The position numbers and the translations under genes are program-made. A DNA stretch of 64,000 nt, from assembly GCA_933228895.1 (NCBI GenBank), contig OW121854.1, forward strand, positions 133,095,926 to 133,159,925, written 5' to 3'. This document shows positions 11,691 through 23,207 of the stretch, one piece after another (position 1 is the stretch's first letter; each line of letters begins with the position of its first letter). This stretch comes from Platycnemis pennipes. Lineage: Eukaryota > Arthropoda > Insecta > Odonata > Platycnemididae. The notes under the pieces were generated by a model. The model had not been told where the DNA came from. It saw only the letters and a list, made by a program, of their open reading frames with translations, and did not search any database.

Positions 11691-12239
11691 ATGCCATCTA
11701 AGAAGGGAGCTCGCATGGAGTGGACGGAGACCCTGAGGGGAGACCTTCTCGCTTGCCATGCTGCCAGTGAGCCAAGTCGCAGGGGATACATGGCGAGGAT
11801 GCACTCTTTGTGGTGTGAGATGCATCCTGAGTGTAACCATCTGTCGCAGCAGAATCTGCACGACTACGCCAATCACCAGCGCAAGAAAATGACACCCCAA
11901 CCGCAAGGTCAGAGTAGTACACCACCGGCCAAGGCTCTATCTCCTACCAAGGCAGTTGTTTCTCCTCCTACTGCCGGTGCTTCCGCCGAACTTTCGGTGA
12001 AGGAAGATGAGCCAAAGGCCGATTCTGATCTACCTCAGTGGTTGGAAAGTGCGATAAACTACGATGAGACGACTACCAGGCAGAGAAATATTCATCATAA
12101 AATTTCTCTGCAGGACCAACAGCTGTCCCAGTTGAATGGCATCGTAGATATGATCCTGACGGAAACGACCAGCCTGGCTTTTCATGGCATAACAAGAATG
12201 TTTGAAGTGTCCGACAACGGCCCGAGCTTTACCAAGTAA
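11691..12239 (+). CDS. N-terminal ORF of an R4/Dong-like LINE
   Basis: A 182-codon frame begins MPSKKGARMEWTETLRGDLL and contains SRRGYMARMHSLWCEMHPEC followed by LSQQNLHDYANHQRKK. This pattern (helical W-T-E-M region, then 'Q-NL-dYa---+KK') matches the N-terminal DNA-binding region of R2-group LINE ORFs of R4/Dong type, judged from memory of the family. A reverse transcriptase of the same group lies at 28280-29690 on the same strand. The simplest reading is one LINE split by the block at 12.3-28.27 kb. The middle of the protein is missing. The leader at 11400-11690 probably belongs to it. Assignment moderate. Confidence 0.5.
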   Translation: MPSKKGARMEWTETLRGDLLACHAASEPSRRGYMARMHSLWCEMHPECNHLSQQNLHDYANHQRKKMTPQPQGQSSTPPAKALSPTKAVVSPPTAGASAELSVKEDEPKADSDLPQWLESAINYDETTTRQRNIHHKISLQDQQLSQLNGIVDMILTETTSLAFHGITRMFEVSDNGPSFTK

Positions 12240-12339
12240 ATCTCGAATTGATGGCAGATGTAAACAGCCCTTATTTACCACCTGTAGAAAGATATTTTAT
12301 AGTACGACCCACAGATTATTGAACAACTAAAAATGATAT

Positions 12340-13880
12340 TCCTAAGTAGTTCAATCTTCTAGAAAGTTAATATTTTGACCAGCCCTGACTTACCAGCTGC
12401 AGGGTATGAGCTGTGCATGGTATATGGGTAACAGATACCAACTGGCGCACTGCGGCTACCATATTCTTTGCATTATCAGTGATAACAAATTTAATTTTGT
12501 CGTTTATTTCCCATTTCGCAAAGGCATTTTCCAAATTTTTTGCAATTAGGTGACTACTATGCCTCTCCCCATCAAAACCCATTACTTCCAGAAGCACATG
12601 ATTCCTCTTGAAATCTACATCAATAAAGTGTGTGGTAACACTAATATAATCATGCCCTCCTCCAGATGTCCAAATATCAGATGTGATAGTTATTCCTTCA
12701 TTTGGTCTATCATTGAGGATATGTTTCACAGTTTCTTGTACTTTCAAATACACTTAAATATTTCCAGCTAGGTACCTTGTACCTAGGACAGACACTGCTC
12801 ATTAGCTCCTTAAAACCCACAGATTCAACAAAGTTAAATGGCATCGAGTTAAGGCACAGCATCTTGCAAATTGCCTTGTGTATTTTTCGTGCTCGCTCAT
12901 CATCAATGTCATAAAGTCTTTTAGATTCAACAAAAAGTGGCAGTGTAGCCTGTTTCATAGTGCAAGACCAGCTTGCAGTAGACTCATCATCAGATGCAAG
13001 GTCTTCATCCACAGTCTCATCCGTAATATCCAACATGTGTTCTGAAACGTAAGGACTGGCGCAATGGAGACCATGTGAGTCGGAATCTTTTGGCTCCTCC
13101 CGCAACAGTTTATCTGTAAGCAAACGGGAAAACTTGAAGGGCTCACACAGATCGACTGCTACCATTTTAGCAGAAAACATCTATCACTAGGTCACTTCAA
13201 GTAAGGTACATTTTTCACGTTAATTAGGATTTGCATCAATGTAGGAAATCAAATTAAAAACTATGTCATTCTGTGCCTTATTGCACCTATTAAAAAAAAT
13301 AAGGTTGCGTAAGTCACAAGGAAACTCGATAGTGTATGAATTTATACATACGTACCTGGATTTTTTCTTCTGAAGTTTAAATAACTCCTGCACGCATTAA
13401 TATGTTTAAACAAATTTGATGTATTAAACGATTTCTTGTCAACACCACCACGTCTCTACGACTTCTTACAGTATTTACAAATTTCCGAATTGTCCAATGA
13501 TTTCGTGAAATGCTTCCACACAGATGACTGCGACATTTTTCGTTGTACTTCAAAACTTGGCTTGCAGTAGGTAACTCCTCAATTGCCCTGGAATACGCAA
13601 TAATAAAATACCTTCGAATACTCGCTGAACCAGTCACATGGATACAAGAGTCATGCAAATATTTGAGGGTAGCAGTGTCGCAGCAATGAAAACAAATACA
13701 CAATGCGTTGCGCAGTCAGTTGAAGAAGGTGGGATTTTAAAATTCGATGTTTTTAGACGTTTTTCTAAAAACGAATACTTTCGAATAAAAGTATCCGAAA
13801 AAAATGAATACTAGAAAGTATCGAAGTATCGGTAAAATTGCCGATACCCGATACCCGCTATTGGTATCGTCCCAAGTCTA
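12340..13880 (-). pseudogene. hAT-family transposase, decayed
   Basis: Three minus-strand blocks lie in order. First, 13703-13377 is N-terminal and Cys/His-containing, possibly a broken BED finger. Second, 13180-12710 includes LPLFVESKRLYDIDDERARK and FNFVESVGFKELMSSVCPRY. Third, 12753-12367 includes ITSDIWTSGGGHDYISVTTH and ITDNAKNMVAAVRQL...CTAHTLQL. These are the dimerisation and RNase H-like parts of ZBED-type hAT transposases. The last block ends at a perfect GTAAGT donor-like site near 12391-12396, so an intron or truncation follows. The right edge TAGACTTGGGACGATACC (minus strand, at 13880) looks like a hAT terminus and abuts the broken 3' end of a LINE. The left terminus was not found. 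Catalytic C-terminus absent. Confidence 0.82.
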
Positions 13881-14029
13881 ATTTTTAGAATGTTAAAGCT
13901 TGTACTAAGACGAAGATGTCTTAGCTGATAAAGAATTTTACTCAATTTAGTTATTAATAAATTGATGTGGGAGAACCATTTTAACGATGGCTCAATCATT
14001 ACTCCAAGGAATTTTACATCATTAACAAA

Positions 14030-15744
14030 TTACAAGTTTACATTATTAAATTGTACAGGAGGCATCTGTTCTTTACTAAAATTTACACATACTGTGTTTT
14101 GAACATTTATGGCTAAGAGATTTTCCTGTAACCAACTTTCGAGTGATTCCATAGTATTATGTAATCTAGTTTGTAGTGAGTCTAATGTTGTCCCATGAAT
14201 GAGAACACTAGTATCGTCAGCAAATAAAACAGGTTCTGCTTCAGGAATACAACCAGGTAGGTCATTAATATACAATAAAAACAATAGGGGTCCAAGTATT
14301 GAGCCCCGAGGGACACCTGATTTGACTTCCATTTTAGCAGACTGATAATTAATTTTATAATTTGTTAATGTGTCGAAATGAGATATTTCAACCAATTGCA
14401 ATCTTCCCTGCAGGTATGAATGAAACCATTTATTAGCTACCCCTGAGATTCCATATTTATTCAATTTTTCTAGGAGGATTTCATGATTTACAATCTCAAA
14501 TGCATTTGTGAGATCTAAATATACTCCTATGGACAAATTCTTACTATCAATTGCATTTAATGCTTTGGTGATGAATTCATGCAGAGCTTTAGATGTTGAA
14601 CTGCCTTTCCTAAAGCCATATTGATGCTTGGAGAGTATGGAATTTATTTCTAAGAATTTCGTTACACGTTTAAACATTACCCTTTCAAATATTTTGAGAT
14701 TCCTGATAGTAGACTGATTGGCCTAAAATTTTCTACATTATTTTCATTTCCTTTTTTGTGAAGTGGTATGACTTTACTTACTTTGAGGCGATTTGGGAAA
14801 ATACCATCGGTTAAAGATAAATTACAAAGATATATTAGAGGTTTGCTCATGAAAGGGATGGCAAATTTAATTACCTTGTCTGGTATTCCATCAACACTGG
14901 AGGATAACTTATTTTTAAAGGAATGAGCTATATCAATAATTTCATCATGGGAAACCGGATATAAAAAGATGGGGTGAAGAACCCTTTCTGAAATGTCAGT
15001 TCTGCTAGTATGACTCTTTTTGATAATTGCTGAAGTTATTTGTGTAGGAGCTTTAACGAAATAGTCATTAAAAGTCTCTGAAATTTCTTTTGGATTTATT
15101 TGGATATTGCCACCTAAAGTTAGTTCCAAGTTTTTAACAGTGTTTGATTTGCCTGTTTCCCTCTTGATGACTTGCCAGGCAGCTTTTGATGCATTTTTCG
15201 AGTTTGCAATAAATTTATCATTGCATGCTGATTTTGCTTTTCTAACACATTCTTTAAGAAATTTACTGTAGGTATTATAATCAATTTTAAGTTCATTATC
15301 ATCAGTAGATTTTGAAAGCTCAAATAGTTGCCTTTTATACCTACTCATGTTAACAATTTCATTAGTTAGCCAAGTGTGCTTGTTTGTCAATCTATTTGAG
15401 ATTTTACATTTCTTCATAGGGTAGTTTGTATCAAAATAAAACATGAATTTGGCCAAAAAAGCATCTATTTTTTCATGAAACAAATGTGCTGCATACACAT
15501 CATCCCATGTTTCATTTTGCAGGTAATAGGCTAGTAACTGCATTTCATTTGTGGAGAAGTATCTTTTATACACAAAAAATGAACTTTGGTTAAAGCTTTC
15601 GTTGATATTTACATTAGCTAAAAGACCTTTATGATCTGAAAATCCAGTATTAAAAGTAGTAGCATGGCATTTATCCCCATCTATATTCGTAATTATTTGG
15701 TCAATAAGGGTCACACTTGTTTTTTGTAATTCTAGTTGGTTCAT
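14030..15744 (-). pseudogene. LINE-1 ORF2 linker and reverse transcriptase
   Basis: Two abutting frames. The first (15744-14677, 355 aa) carries the endonuclease C-terminus with the SDHKG box, the linker, and the start of RT (KVIPLHKKGNENNVENFRPI). The second (14677-14030, 215 aa) carries YGFRKGSSTSKALHEF, YLDLTNAFEIVNH, SGVPRGSILGPLLFLLYIND and the catalytic box FADDTSV. A frameshift near 14677 separates them, and the connection to the endonuclease frame at about 15701-15744 is also shifted. The C-terminal thumb fragment continues to 13880 (LITKLSKILYQLRHLRLS). Motifs fit the CR1/L2 branch of the Jockey superfamily. Confidence 0.9.
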
Positions 15745-16178
15745 TTACTATGGCCCTAACATGGAATGAGTCGAGAACTGCCTTGATTTGCATACCTTTG
15801 CCGCAATGTTGTTGGAGAAAATTTATGTTAAGGTCTGCACATAAAATAATAGAGATACCATCATTGAACAGTTTCTCTAGTAAAATTATTAGGCTATTAA
15901 TAAAAATGTTAAAGTTACCATCTGGAGATCTATATAAACATTCAATAAATACTTTAGATTGAAACAGTTTGATAGTGGAGAGCTCAAAATCTCTTTCGAT
16001 TTGTTCCACGTCCTTTAAGTCTATGGGCTTGAAGTTAATACCATTTTTGACAAAAATACAAGTTCCACCATTTTTGTGCACACTTCTGCTAGAGCAATGA
16101 CCAAGTAAGTAACCAGGAATATTTATAGACATTAAATCTTCACTTTTGCTCCAATGTTCAGCAAAGCAGAGAATATCT
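15701..16178 (-). pseudogene. LINE-1 ORF2 AP-endonuclease domain, interrupted
   Basis: An apurinic-type endonuclease region with TDILCFAEHWSKSEDL, GGTCIFVKNGINFKPI, ECLYRSPDGNFNIF, ILCADLNINFL and a Thr/Asp-containing NEPTRITKN block. It is open until it shifts frame near 15701. Its first ~20 residues lie on the far side of the provirus at about 27080-27019. One base is out of register across the junction, so there is also a small indel. Confidence 0.88.
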
Positions 16179-16182
16179 GTCT

Positions 16183-16507
16183 TGTAAGCTGGGATGGGGT
16201 TCGGTTGAGAGTCGTAAGGGAAAAGCCGGGAATCTGGGTTAACTTGGCTTTATTCTTCCATCACACGTAAGATACAATCGTCGCACATCAGATCTAAAAA
16301 CAGACTCAGCGAGCGAGCTCTCGGACGCCGTCTCAGCCGCGTCTCTTATCTCGAAATGTGCTGATCGCTCGGAAAAAGACGCGGCTTCTGCCGGCCGTTG
16401 GAGAGGCAGGCGCGTCCGTTGCCGAGGCGAGCGCAGTGCGGAGACATTGCCTAATAAGGCCATGACTTGAAGGACTGCCATATAAGGCATGCCATCGCCC
16501 ATACTTA
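16183..16507 (-). repeat. Provirus 3' LTR
   Basis: 325 bp, TGTAAGC...CATACTTA on the plus strand, aligned end to end with 26688-27014 with scattered substitutions, mostly near the outer end. Short inverted ends TGTAAG / CTTA. The open frames inside the LTRs are not genes. Confidence 0.93.
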
Positions 16508-16523
16508 CAACCACTCCCCTCCA
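16508..16523 (-). promoter_or_regulatory. Provirus polypurine tract
   Basis: The minus strand reads GGAGGGGAGTGG followed by TTG immediately before the 3' LTR, a typical plus-strand primer. Confidence 0.8.
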
Positions 16524-16760
16524 AAAGTGAGTTGCTGATTATCCCATAACAGCAACTCATAAAACGTCCAAATATACCAAATACCAAATCCCAGCAGAAA
16601 GACAACCACTTGCAATTATTTAGAACTACACAATAACATATCATTAAGAACACAGTACACATCAAAATACTTCATCAAAACCCAAGTAACAAATCCCAAT
16701 TAATGCTACACAAAATCAAAATTCAATGCCATCCCAAAAACCAGGAACAAAACACATGAA

Positions 16761-16902
16761 AAACCTATCCAAATACACTGCTACGAACTTTCTTCTCGTT
16801 CAGTCTTATCTATTAATTACACACACATTAAAACAACCACATTAAACCTATCCGAATACACTGCTGCAAACTTTCTTCCCATTCAGTCTCATTCGTTAAT
16901 AT
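16761..16902. repeat. Direct repeat between env and the 3' LTR
   Basis: Two copies of a ~59-bp segment starting AAACCTATCC at 16761 and 16844 (period 83) with several mismatches. Short repeats before the polypurine tract are common in Gypsy elements; no coding role. Confidence 0.75.
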
Positions 16903-17020
16903 GAATCAGTTATTCTATCACATCACTATGAGCACATAAAATAGGGCGTGACTATTCAAATACAAGGAATATTACCATAATTACCAAATTTACCATAACC
17001 TGTTACATATTTCATTCCCG

Positions 17021-18882
17021 TTATCGATTATGCGGGACCGGCTCTGGCTCTACGCACAATTCCTCTCCACCATCCAATCTTACCTGAATTCTTCTCACAT
17101 CTATTATTTCGTCTTCACCGGCACCTCTAACACTCTGACATTTCTTGATTAACTCCTCACGCTTCCAATACACCCCAGCTATCAGTGCCATCCCGAATGC
17201 CCCGAGACAAACACCAATATAGGTGTACATCCGGCTGCCCGGCGCCTGAGCCTTATCAACTCTCACCATAATGCCCCTCAGTTTCGTTGTCAACCGCGGC
17301 GTGCCAATTTCCCTCTCGATTTCCTGCTTGAGTTCGTTCATATGACTTATCCACAGTCTCAAGTGTCATCTTCTCCTCCCCGAACATGTCCAACCTGGGA
17401 GACAATATTTCCATCAAGTTTCCCATTGCCTCCGACGTCCCCTGCCATGTAGCCATAATCTTAAAGTTCTCTCCTATTATGTCACACTGACTTACATTTG
17501 TTAAGAACCCACTTCCCTCCAATTTGATTGTCCTGGGTCGCGTCTCCGTCACTGTCTCCCTGCACACAAGCGTTACTGACGTTGGGGATGGAACTGCAAA
17601 AATCCATCCATGACTTACGCGGCGAAAATACGGAATATCAAACCGTAACTCCGTCTGGTCACATCCCCTTGAGTATCTTTCCGTGAACAGCTGATACTCA
17701 CATCCTCCACTGACCGCACTAATCAACATAACCTTTCCTGGACACACATAAATCGGTCCTATACGACAATCTCTTAGCTCCTCTCCACTCAGCAGGGCGT
17801 AGTACAGTCTATCTTTTGTGACCAGGAGGGTGGACTCTTCTACCATCCACCTTACCGAAAATCTTCAACTCCGGGTATGCAATCGGGAAAACATGGATCT
17901 TATAACGCTCCAGCACGCTGCCTTCACTTCTCAGAGGAATTTCCACTACAACCCGCAACTGATCCCCCCGTAAAACGACTGAGGCCCGCGCTATTTCATA
18001 ATACAAATAGAGTGACTCATGCTCACAGGGCGCTAACATAGATAACGATGGCCTCAGGTTATCTCTAATCTTTTTAAGCAATTCTAAGTACCTAACCGGG
18101 GTCACTAGAGTACTACTCAGACGATTATAGGCACTGTTTTCCAGAGCGACTCTCAATACTACCACATCTATACGCACATTCACTAATATTTGTCCCAATT
18201 GTCTTAGCGCGTCCTCATCCGATAGGAGCCCCCTCACACGCGCGATATTCGCTGCAGATGTGTTGACTCGCTCCAGCGATCGATTCTTTAGCTCCACTAA
18301 TTCCTCGACCACGCTCATCAGGAACCTTGTGTTATTCGACACCCGGTCTTCCAGCCCTTCTACTACAAGCAACTGTACCTCGATTTCCGCCTGAGCCTTC
18401 CCACCATCCCTTTCTAATTTCTCCAGCCGCTCATTTATCCGCCGCAAATCGCCAGCATCTAATGTGCCAAATATGGTGCATAGCATTGACCCTCCGGCGT
18501 CTATCCATCCCCGACGCACTCTACGCTTCTCAATTAAGTCGACCAGCGTTTCCATTTCCTCCTTTACGCGCGTATACTCCGCCGTCATTCGCCCAATGGC
18601 TACCCTATATCCCTCCTCTACTCTACCAATGTTATACGCCCTCGCGTGCCGCCCTAAAACGTCGAACATTGTGACAAGGCGCTTATATTCATCCCGTACC
18701 TCCTTAACGTCTAAATTAAATACCAAAATCCACGTTTTATCCTTCATAATCACATCTTGCTGCCGCTCAAACATTACCCCGCTATGCAGCGTTTTTACCT
18801 CTTGACCAATGACCTCATTGAAGTGTGGCCGGTTCCCGCAACCCACCAAAATGACAACAACCCAGCACAATAATATAGACAT
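17021..18882 (-). pseudogene. Provirus env (baculovirus-F-like fusion glycoprotein), two frameshifts
   Basis: Starts at an ATG at 18882 with a hydrophobic signal peptide (residues 2-15). A basic furin-type site (RVRR, residues 121-124) is followed by a hydrophobic Gly-rich stretch and a FGTLD motif, the signature of the F-type envelope shared by insect errantiviruses and baculoviruses. Heptad-like charged helices follow. The C-terminal part has clustered Cys residues, a membrane segment (YIGVCLGAFGMALIAGVYW, frame at 17362-17021) and a short tail. Frames change between 17809 and 17846 and again between 17256 and 17362, so no complete protein is encoded. Function in the ancestor: cell-to-cell spread; none expected here. 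Confidence 0.92.
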
Positions 18883-19119
18883 CTACCTTATTAATACTTA
18901 AACCTATTTAAAACACAATATCAGCGATTATTACCGAATAAGGAGCACATATACAAGAAATTCTGAAATAAAACACAGCAAACAATATTTCATTCAATTA
19001 CATCACTGCTCCTCAGATTGAGAAGGAAACCGTCCCTGGCTGCGCAGTTGATAATGGCACACGAGTGAGGGCGGCGATGGCTCTCTGGGAATTCGAGATC
19101 GTAAGGGGTAGGGGGACCG

Positions 19120-20592
19120 CTACACTGCACTTAGGGAGGAGGGTGGCGGTAGGTATGGCGAGGTGGGAGGGGAAGGTGGGGTCGTCTCCCCACTCGTCTC
19201 CTCGTCGACGATGTACTCTCCCTCCGCTCCCTCTCCTCCTTCCTCGTCTCCGTGGACCCTCTCCTCGTGAGGAGAAGTCGCGTCTCGCTGCGGGGGGACC
19301 TCATCTATCTCCTCCCACTCGTCCTCCTCCTGGAGGGGGGAAGAACCCGGTGCCGCGTTGTCAGGCTCTGTGGGGATCTTCCGCGATGGCCGCCCTCGAC
19401 GGCGATGTTCACCAACTCCTATGGTGGGGGGAATAGCACCGCGATAAGGTTTCACACGATTTCTATGGACCACCAGGGTGCGAAACGGAAGCTCCAGCAA
19501 GAGATTGCACTTGGATGTGACTTTAAGGATCTTATACGGGCCCGCCCACGGCTTATGAAACTTTTTCAGCTGCCCTACCTTTAGGCCTGGATCACTAAGG
19601 AATACATAATCTCCCTTCTTATACTCCCACAATTTCCCCTTTGGCTTCGTAACCTGTTGCCGTTTCCTCTGTGCCTGTCTGTCCCTCCTTGCGCATTTTT
19701 TCCTTATTTCCGGCAGCCGCACTCTCAACTCCGCGACGGAGTGATGCTCCGATTTCTCACCCGCTTTTTGTCCACATTCAAACGGTGTTACCATGGGTTT
19801 TCCAAACACAATTTCCTGTGGGGAGAATCCCGTGCTCGAATGGATATTCGAGTTATATGTGGCCACCGCATAATCTAGCCATTCGTCCCAATCATTGTTC
19901 CTCACATTTACGTAATGACTCAATATCATTGCTATAGAACGATGAACTCGCTCGCAACGCCCGTTCCCCTCGGGATGCCCGGGGCTTGTTCTTAATTGTC
20001 TCACACGCAACAGCTTACACACTCCCATGAATAGTTCCGACATGAAATTGCTCCCTTGATCCGACAAGATAACCTCCGGGACGCTAAATTTCAGGATCCA
20101 ATGCCTCACCAGGGCCGACGCCACGGTTTCCGCCGTCTGATCGGGTAGAGGCACCATCGCTACATATCTCGAGAAGTGATCAATTATCGTCAGAATATAC
20201 CTGTTTTCCCGAGCCGTTCGAGGCATAGCCCCAATAATATCGACCGCAATGAATTCAAAAGTACTTATGGGTGCGGGCAGCGCTTGCAAGGGTGCTCTAC
20301 TCTTTCCATCGGGACTACGTCTACTACAAGCAATGCAGCTGCGCACGTGATCTCCCACGTCTCTCTTTAAACTGGGCCACCAAAAATTCCGTTCTATCCT
20401 ATTAGTGGTCGCCGCCACTCCCCCATGCCCTGATAACACATGCTCATGATGCCACTGCAGGATGTCCTTTCTTAGTCTGACAGGAACTACCATTTTACTC
20501 CCACATTCCATTTTTTTATAGAGCACTCCGTTCTGAGATTCGAATCCTGCGCTTCCCTCCCATTTTATACAATCCTCATTGCTCTGCCCCAA
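19120..20592 (-). pseudogene. Provirus integrase
   Basis: 490 codons. HHCC zinc-binding domain (HHEHVLSGHGG ... CIACSRR), then the catalytic core with D in FIAVDIIG, D in LSDQGSNF and E in GNGRCERVHR, followed by a GPY/F-type module (WAGPYKILKV). The C-terminal tail is acidic and low complexity (Glu/Pro/Ser-rich). Joins cDNA into host DNA with a 4-bp stagger, consistent with the GTCT duplication. No chromodomain seen. Frame intact apart from the break with RT. Confidence 0.94.
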
Positions 20593-21803
20593 AGTCTATC
20601 TCATTTTCAGCGATCACCTTACACACCTTCCTACTTAGTGCGTCAGCGTTTGCGTGCTTTTTGCCTGGCTTATGAATCACTTCGTAGTCGTACTCTCCTA
20701 GTTTGAGGGTCCATCTCAATAACCGACTACTTGGGTCCTTCAGCCCGAATAACCACTTCAATGCTGCATGATCAGTCACTATGGCGAACTTTCGTCCGTA
20801 CACATAGCAGCGAAAATGATTAATTGCCCACACCACCCCCAGCAATTCCTTCTCAGTCGATGTGTACGCGATTTCGGGACTTGTCAGCTGTCGGGAAGCG
20901 TACGCCACTGGGCTACGTTCCTCGCCATCGTGCACTTGTGAGAGAACCGCGCCTATTGCATAATTACTTGCGTCGGTGGAGATAACAAAGGGCATAGAAA
21001 AATCCGTGTATACCAAGACAGGGGTGCTAGTTAACGCTTTCTTCAAAACTTCCACAGCCTCGTCACACTCCGGAGTCCACACGAACGCGGCCCCCTTTTT
21101 CAATAGTCTCGTTAAGGGGCGCGCAGTTACCGCGTAATTACTTACGAATCGGCGATAGTAGTTCGTTAACCCTAAGAACGACTGCGTCTCCTTCACTGAT
21201 TTAGGGGTGGGAAAATTCAGCGCTGCCGTCACTTTTGCCGGGTCTGGGCGCACTCCCTCCGCGCTGATCACATGGCCTAGATAATTAACTTGTGGCAGTG
21301 CAAAATGACATTTCTCTAACTTTAGTGACAGGCCTGCTGCCTCGAGTTTGTCAAACACACGCTCCAACCGACTTGCATGCTCACTCACCGAACTGGTAAC
21401 GACAATGATATCGTCTAAGTACACTAAACACTCATTTGGACTAAGACCTCGCAGGACGCCATTCATAAAACGCATAAATGATGACGGGGCATTTCGGAGG
21501 CCGAAAGGCAGACGAACAAACTTATTATGGCCACTGCTCACGTTGAAGGCGCTCTTTTCAATTGATTCCGGAGATAGCGGTATCTGATGATACCCCGCGA
21601 CCATGTCCAGGGTGGTGAAATATCTACACCCTCCTAAGTACTCCAGGGTTTCAACAATGTTCGGCAGCGGATACACGTCGGGCTTCGTTATCGCGTTGAG
21701 TGCACGAAAATCTATACAAAATCGATAACACGGTTTCCCGTCTATCGATTTTTTAGGCACAATGACAACTGGTGATGCCCGCGGACTATTACTGGGTCTT
21801 ATG
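20576..21803 (-). pseudogene. Provirus reverse transcriptase and RNase H
   Basis: About 400 uninterrupted codons. Motifs in order: SPVVIVPKK, CIDFRALNAIT, TTLDMVAGYHQIPL, FGLRNAPSSFMRFM, the catalytic box YLDDIIV, a thumb with YLGHVIS, QSFLGLTNYYRRF, and RNase H with STDASNYAIGAVLSQ and the YTSTEKELLGVVWA and TDHAALKWL blocks. All catalytic Asp residues visible are kept. The frame ends at 20576 just where the integrase frame starts, so a 1-base shift at about 20580-20592 breaks the polyprotein. RT is well preserved compared with the rest. Confidence 0.95.
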
Positions 21804-22600
21804 CAGGGTGTCTACCAGTCGGGAAAAGTCGGGAATCCGGGAAAAAGTCGGGAATTTATTAACGTCGGGAAAAAATCTGGAAAAGGTTGGGAATTCGCTG
21901 AAAAATAATAAAAAATCGGGAAAAATGGTTGCTTGCAAATCGTCAGGATAAAAATTGGAACGGCAGACATAGCATTACGAAATGAGATATTGTTTCCCTT
22001 TTTCTTTATTTGTCATTATCAAAGAGGTGTTATTTTAAACCTCTCTGGTCAGTATTTGTGAGTTCGTGACTTTCGTCGTTCGATTGCACTAGACATGGGC
22101 ACCGTTTCCTGCATTCCGCCGCGTGACAAATCGGCTTGGTCGGTTGCAGGTTGAAGATCTTATACTTCCCTCCTGCCCATGAATGCTATTTCGAAAGAAT
22201 AACCTTGACCGTGGTTATTACAACGCTCCCAAAGATTCAGGCGATCCATAGATCGTACCCTAGTACGATTGTGACATCTTGCGTTTTGCCATGCCTTTGA
22301 GGGTGTAACTCGATTAAATTCCATTAGAAATATTATATTTAAACCATCGCGTCCTAAGTTTCTATGCTGCGCATCATTATAATCGGGTGGGATTAATTAA
22401 CTTTACTGTGGAATTGGAATGCTTTCTTTCTCGTATCCATTCAGTAAAGCTTACCGTTTGCCATTTTGTTATTAGAATTTTCCATTGAATTGTGTTGGTT
22501 TTATACGCAAGCATAACGTCTTTGTGAAAGAACAGAGATCAGCCCCTGTAAAGTAAAAACATTATATTACCATTTGGTGTTTCCGGCGGATTAGATGAGT

Positions 22601-22791
22601 GAAAGTTTCTCGGGTCTTCCCCCGGGTCAAAGGCTCCATCTCTGTCGACGTTTCCGAAAACGACTCGTTTTCTATCTTCACGGCTGTGAAGATGTCCCAG
22701 ACTCACAGCCCTGAAGGTGGAAAACGAGTCATTTTCGGAAACGTCGGCAGAGATGGAGCCTTTGACCCGGTGGAAGACCCGAGAAACTTTC
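22601..22791. repeat. Long foldback hairpin, copy 1
   Basis: Arms of about 85 bp beginning GAAAGTTTCTCGGG are near-perfect inverted complements around a short loop at about 22690-22700, so a transcript of either strand would fold into a long hairpin. The arm sequence is related along its length to the foldback at 41721-41868. Confidence 0.88.
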
Positions 22792-23207
22792 ATTCATATT
22801 AATATAATATTAATAATACGTTACGTTAGTAATATTACGTTGTCGCCGACGACGCCATACGTGCCGCCGCCGACGAATATGTCGTTGGCTCCTGGATGAT
22901 ATACTGGAGAACTCGCCATTTGCCAGCTAGTGCGGTGGAATGTCTTTGCTATTCATCCGATGACGAGCTTGCTAGCTCGAAAACCGCCGGAAAGTCTGGT
23001 TCATCTGTCGGCATATGCGAATTTGCAACAAAATCGTTCGTTTTTACTGGAAAACTCGGCATTCGCCAGCTCGAGTTGAGTTGGTTCGTCGGTCTTCGAG
23101 TTGGTGTGTGCTCAAGAGGTGCCTTTGGTTGGACTGTCGACGGACATCATTTCATTCAAAGGCTCCTTTCACACGGGACGGCGCGAATCCGACCGCCGTG
23201 TACGGCG

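Noticed and set aside
16239..16514. 91-codon frame, nearly repeated at 26743-27009
   Set aside because: Both lie within the LTRs of the provirus; the similarity is that of the LTR pair, not of duplicated genes.
19065..19584. Plus-strand frames over the integrase C-terminus
   Set aside because: They are shadows of the minus-strand integrase tail in GC-rich low-complexity sequence.
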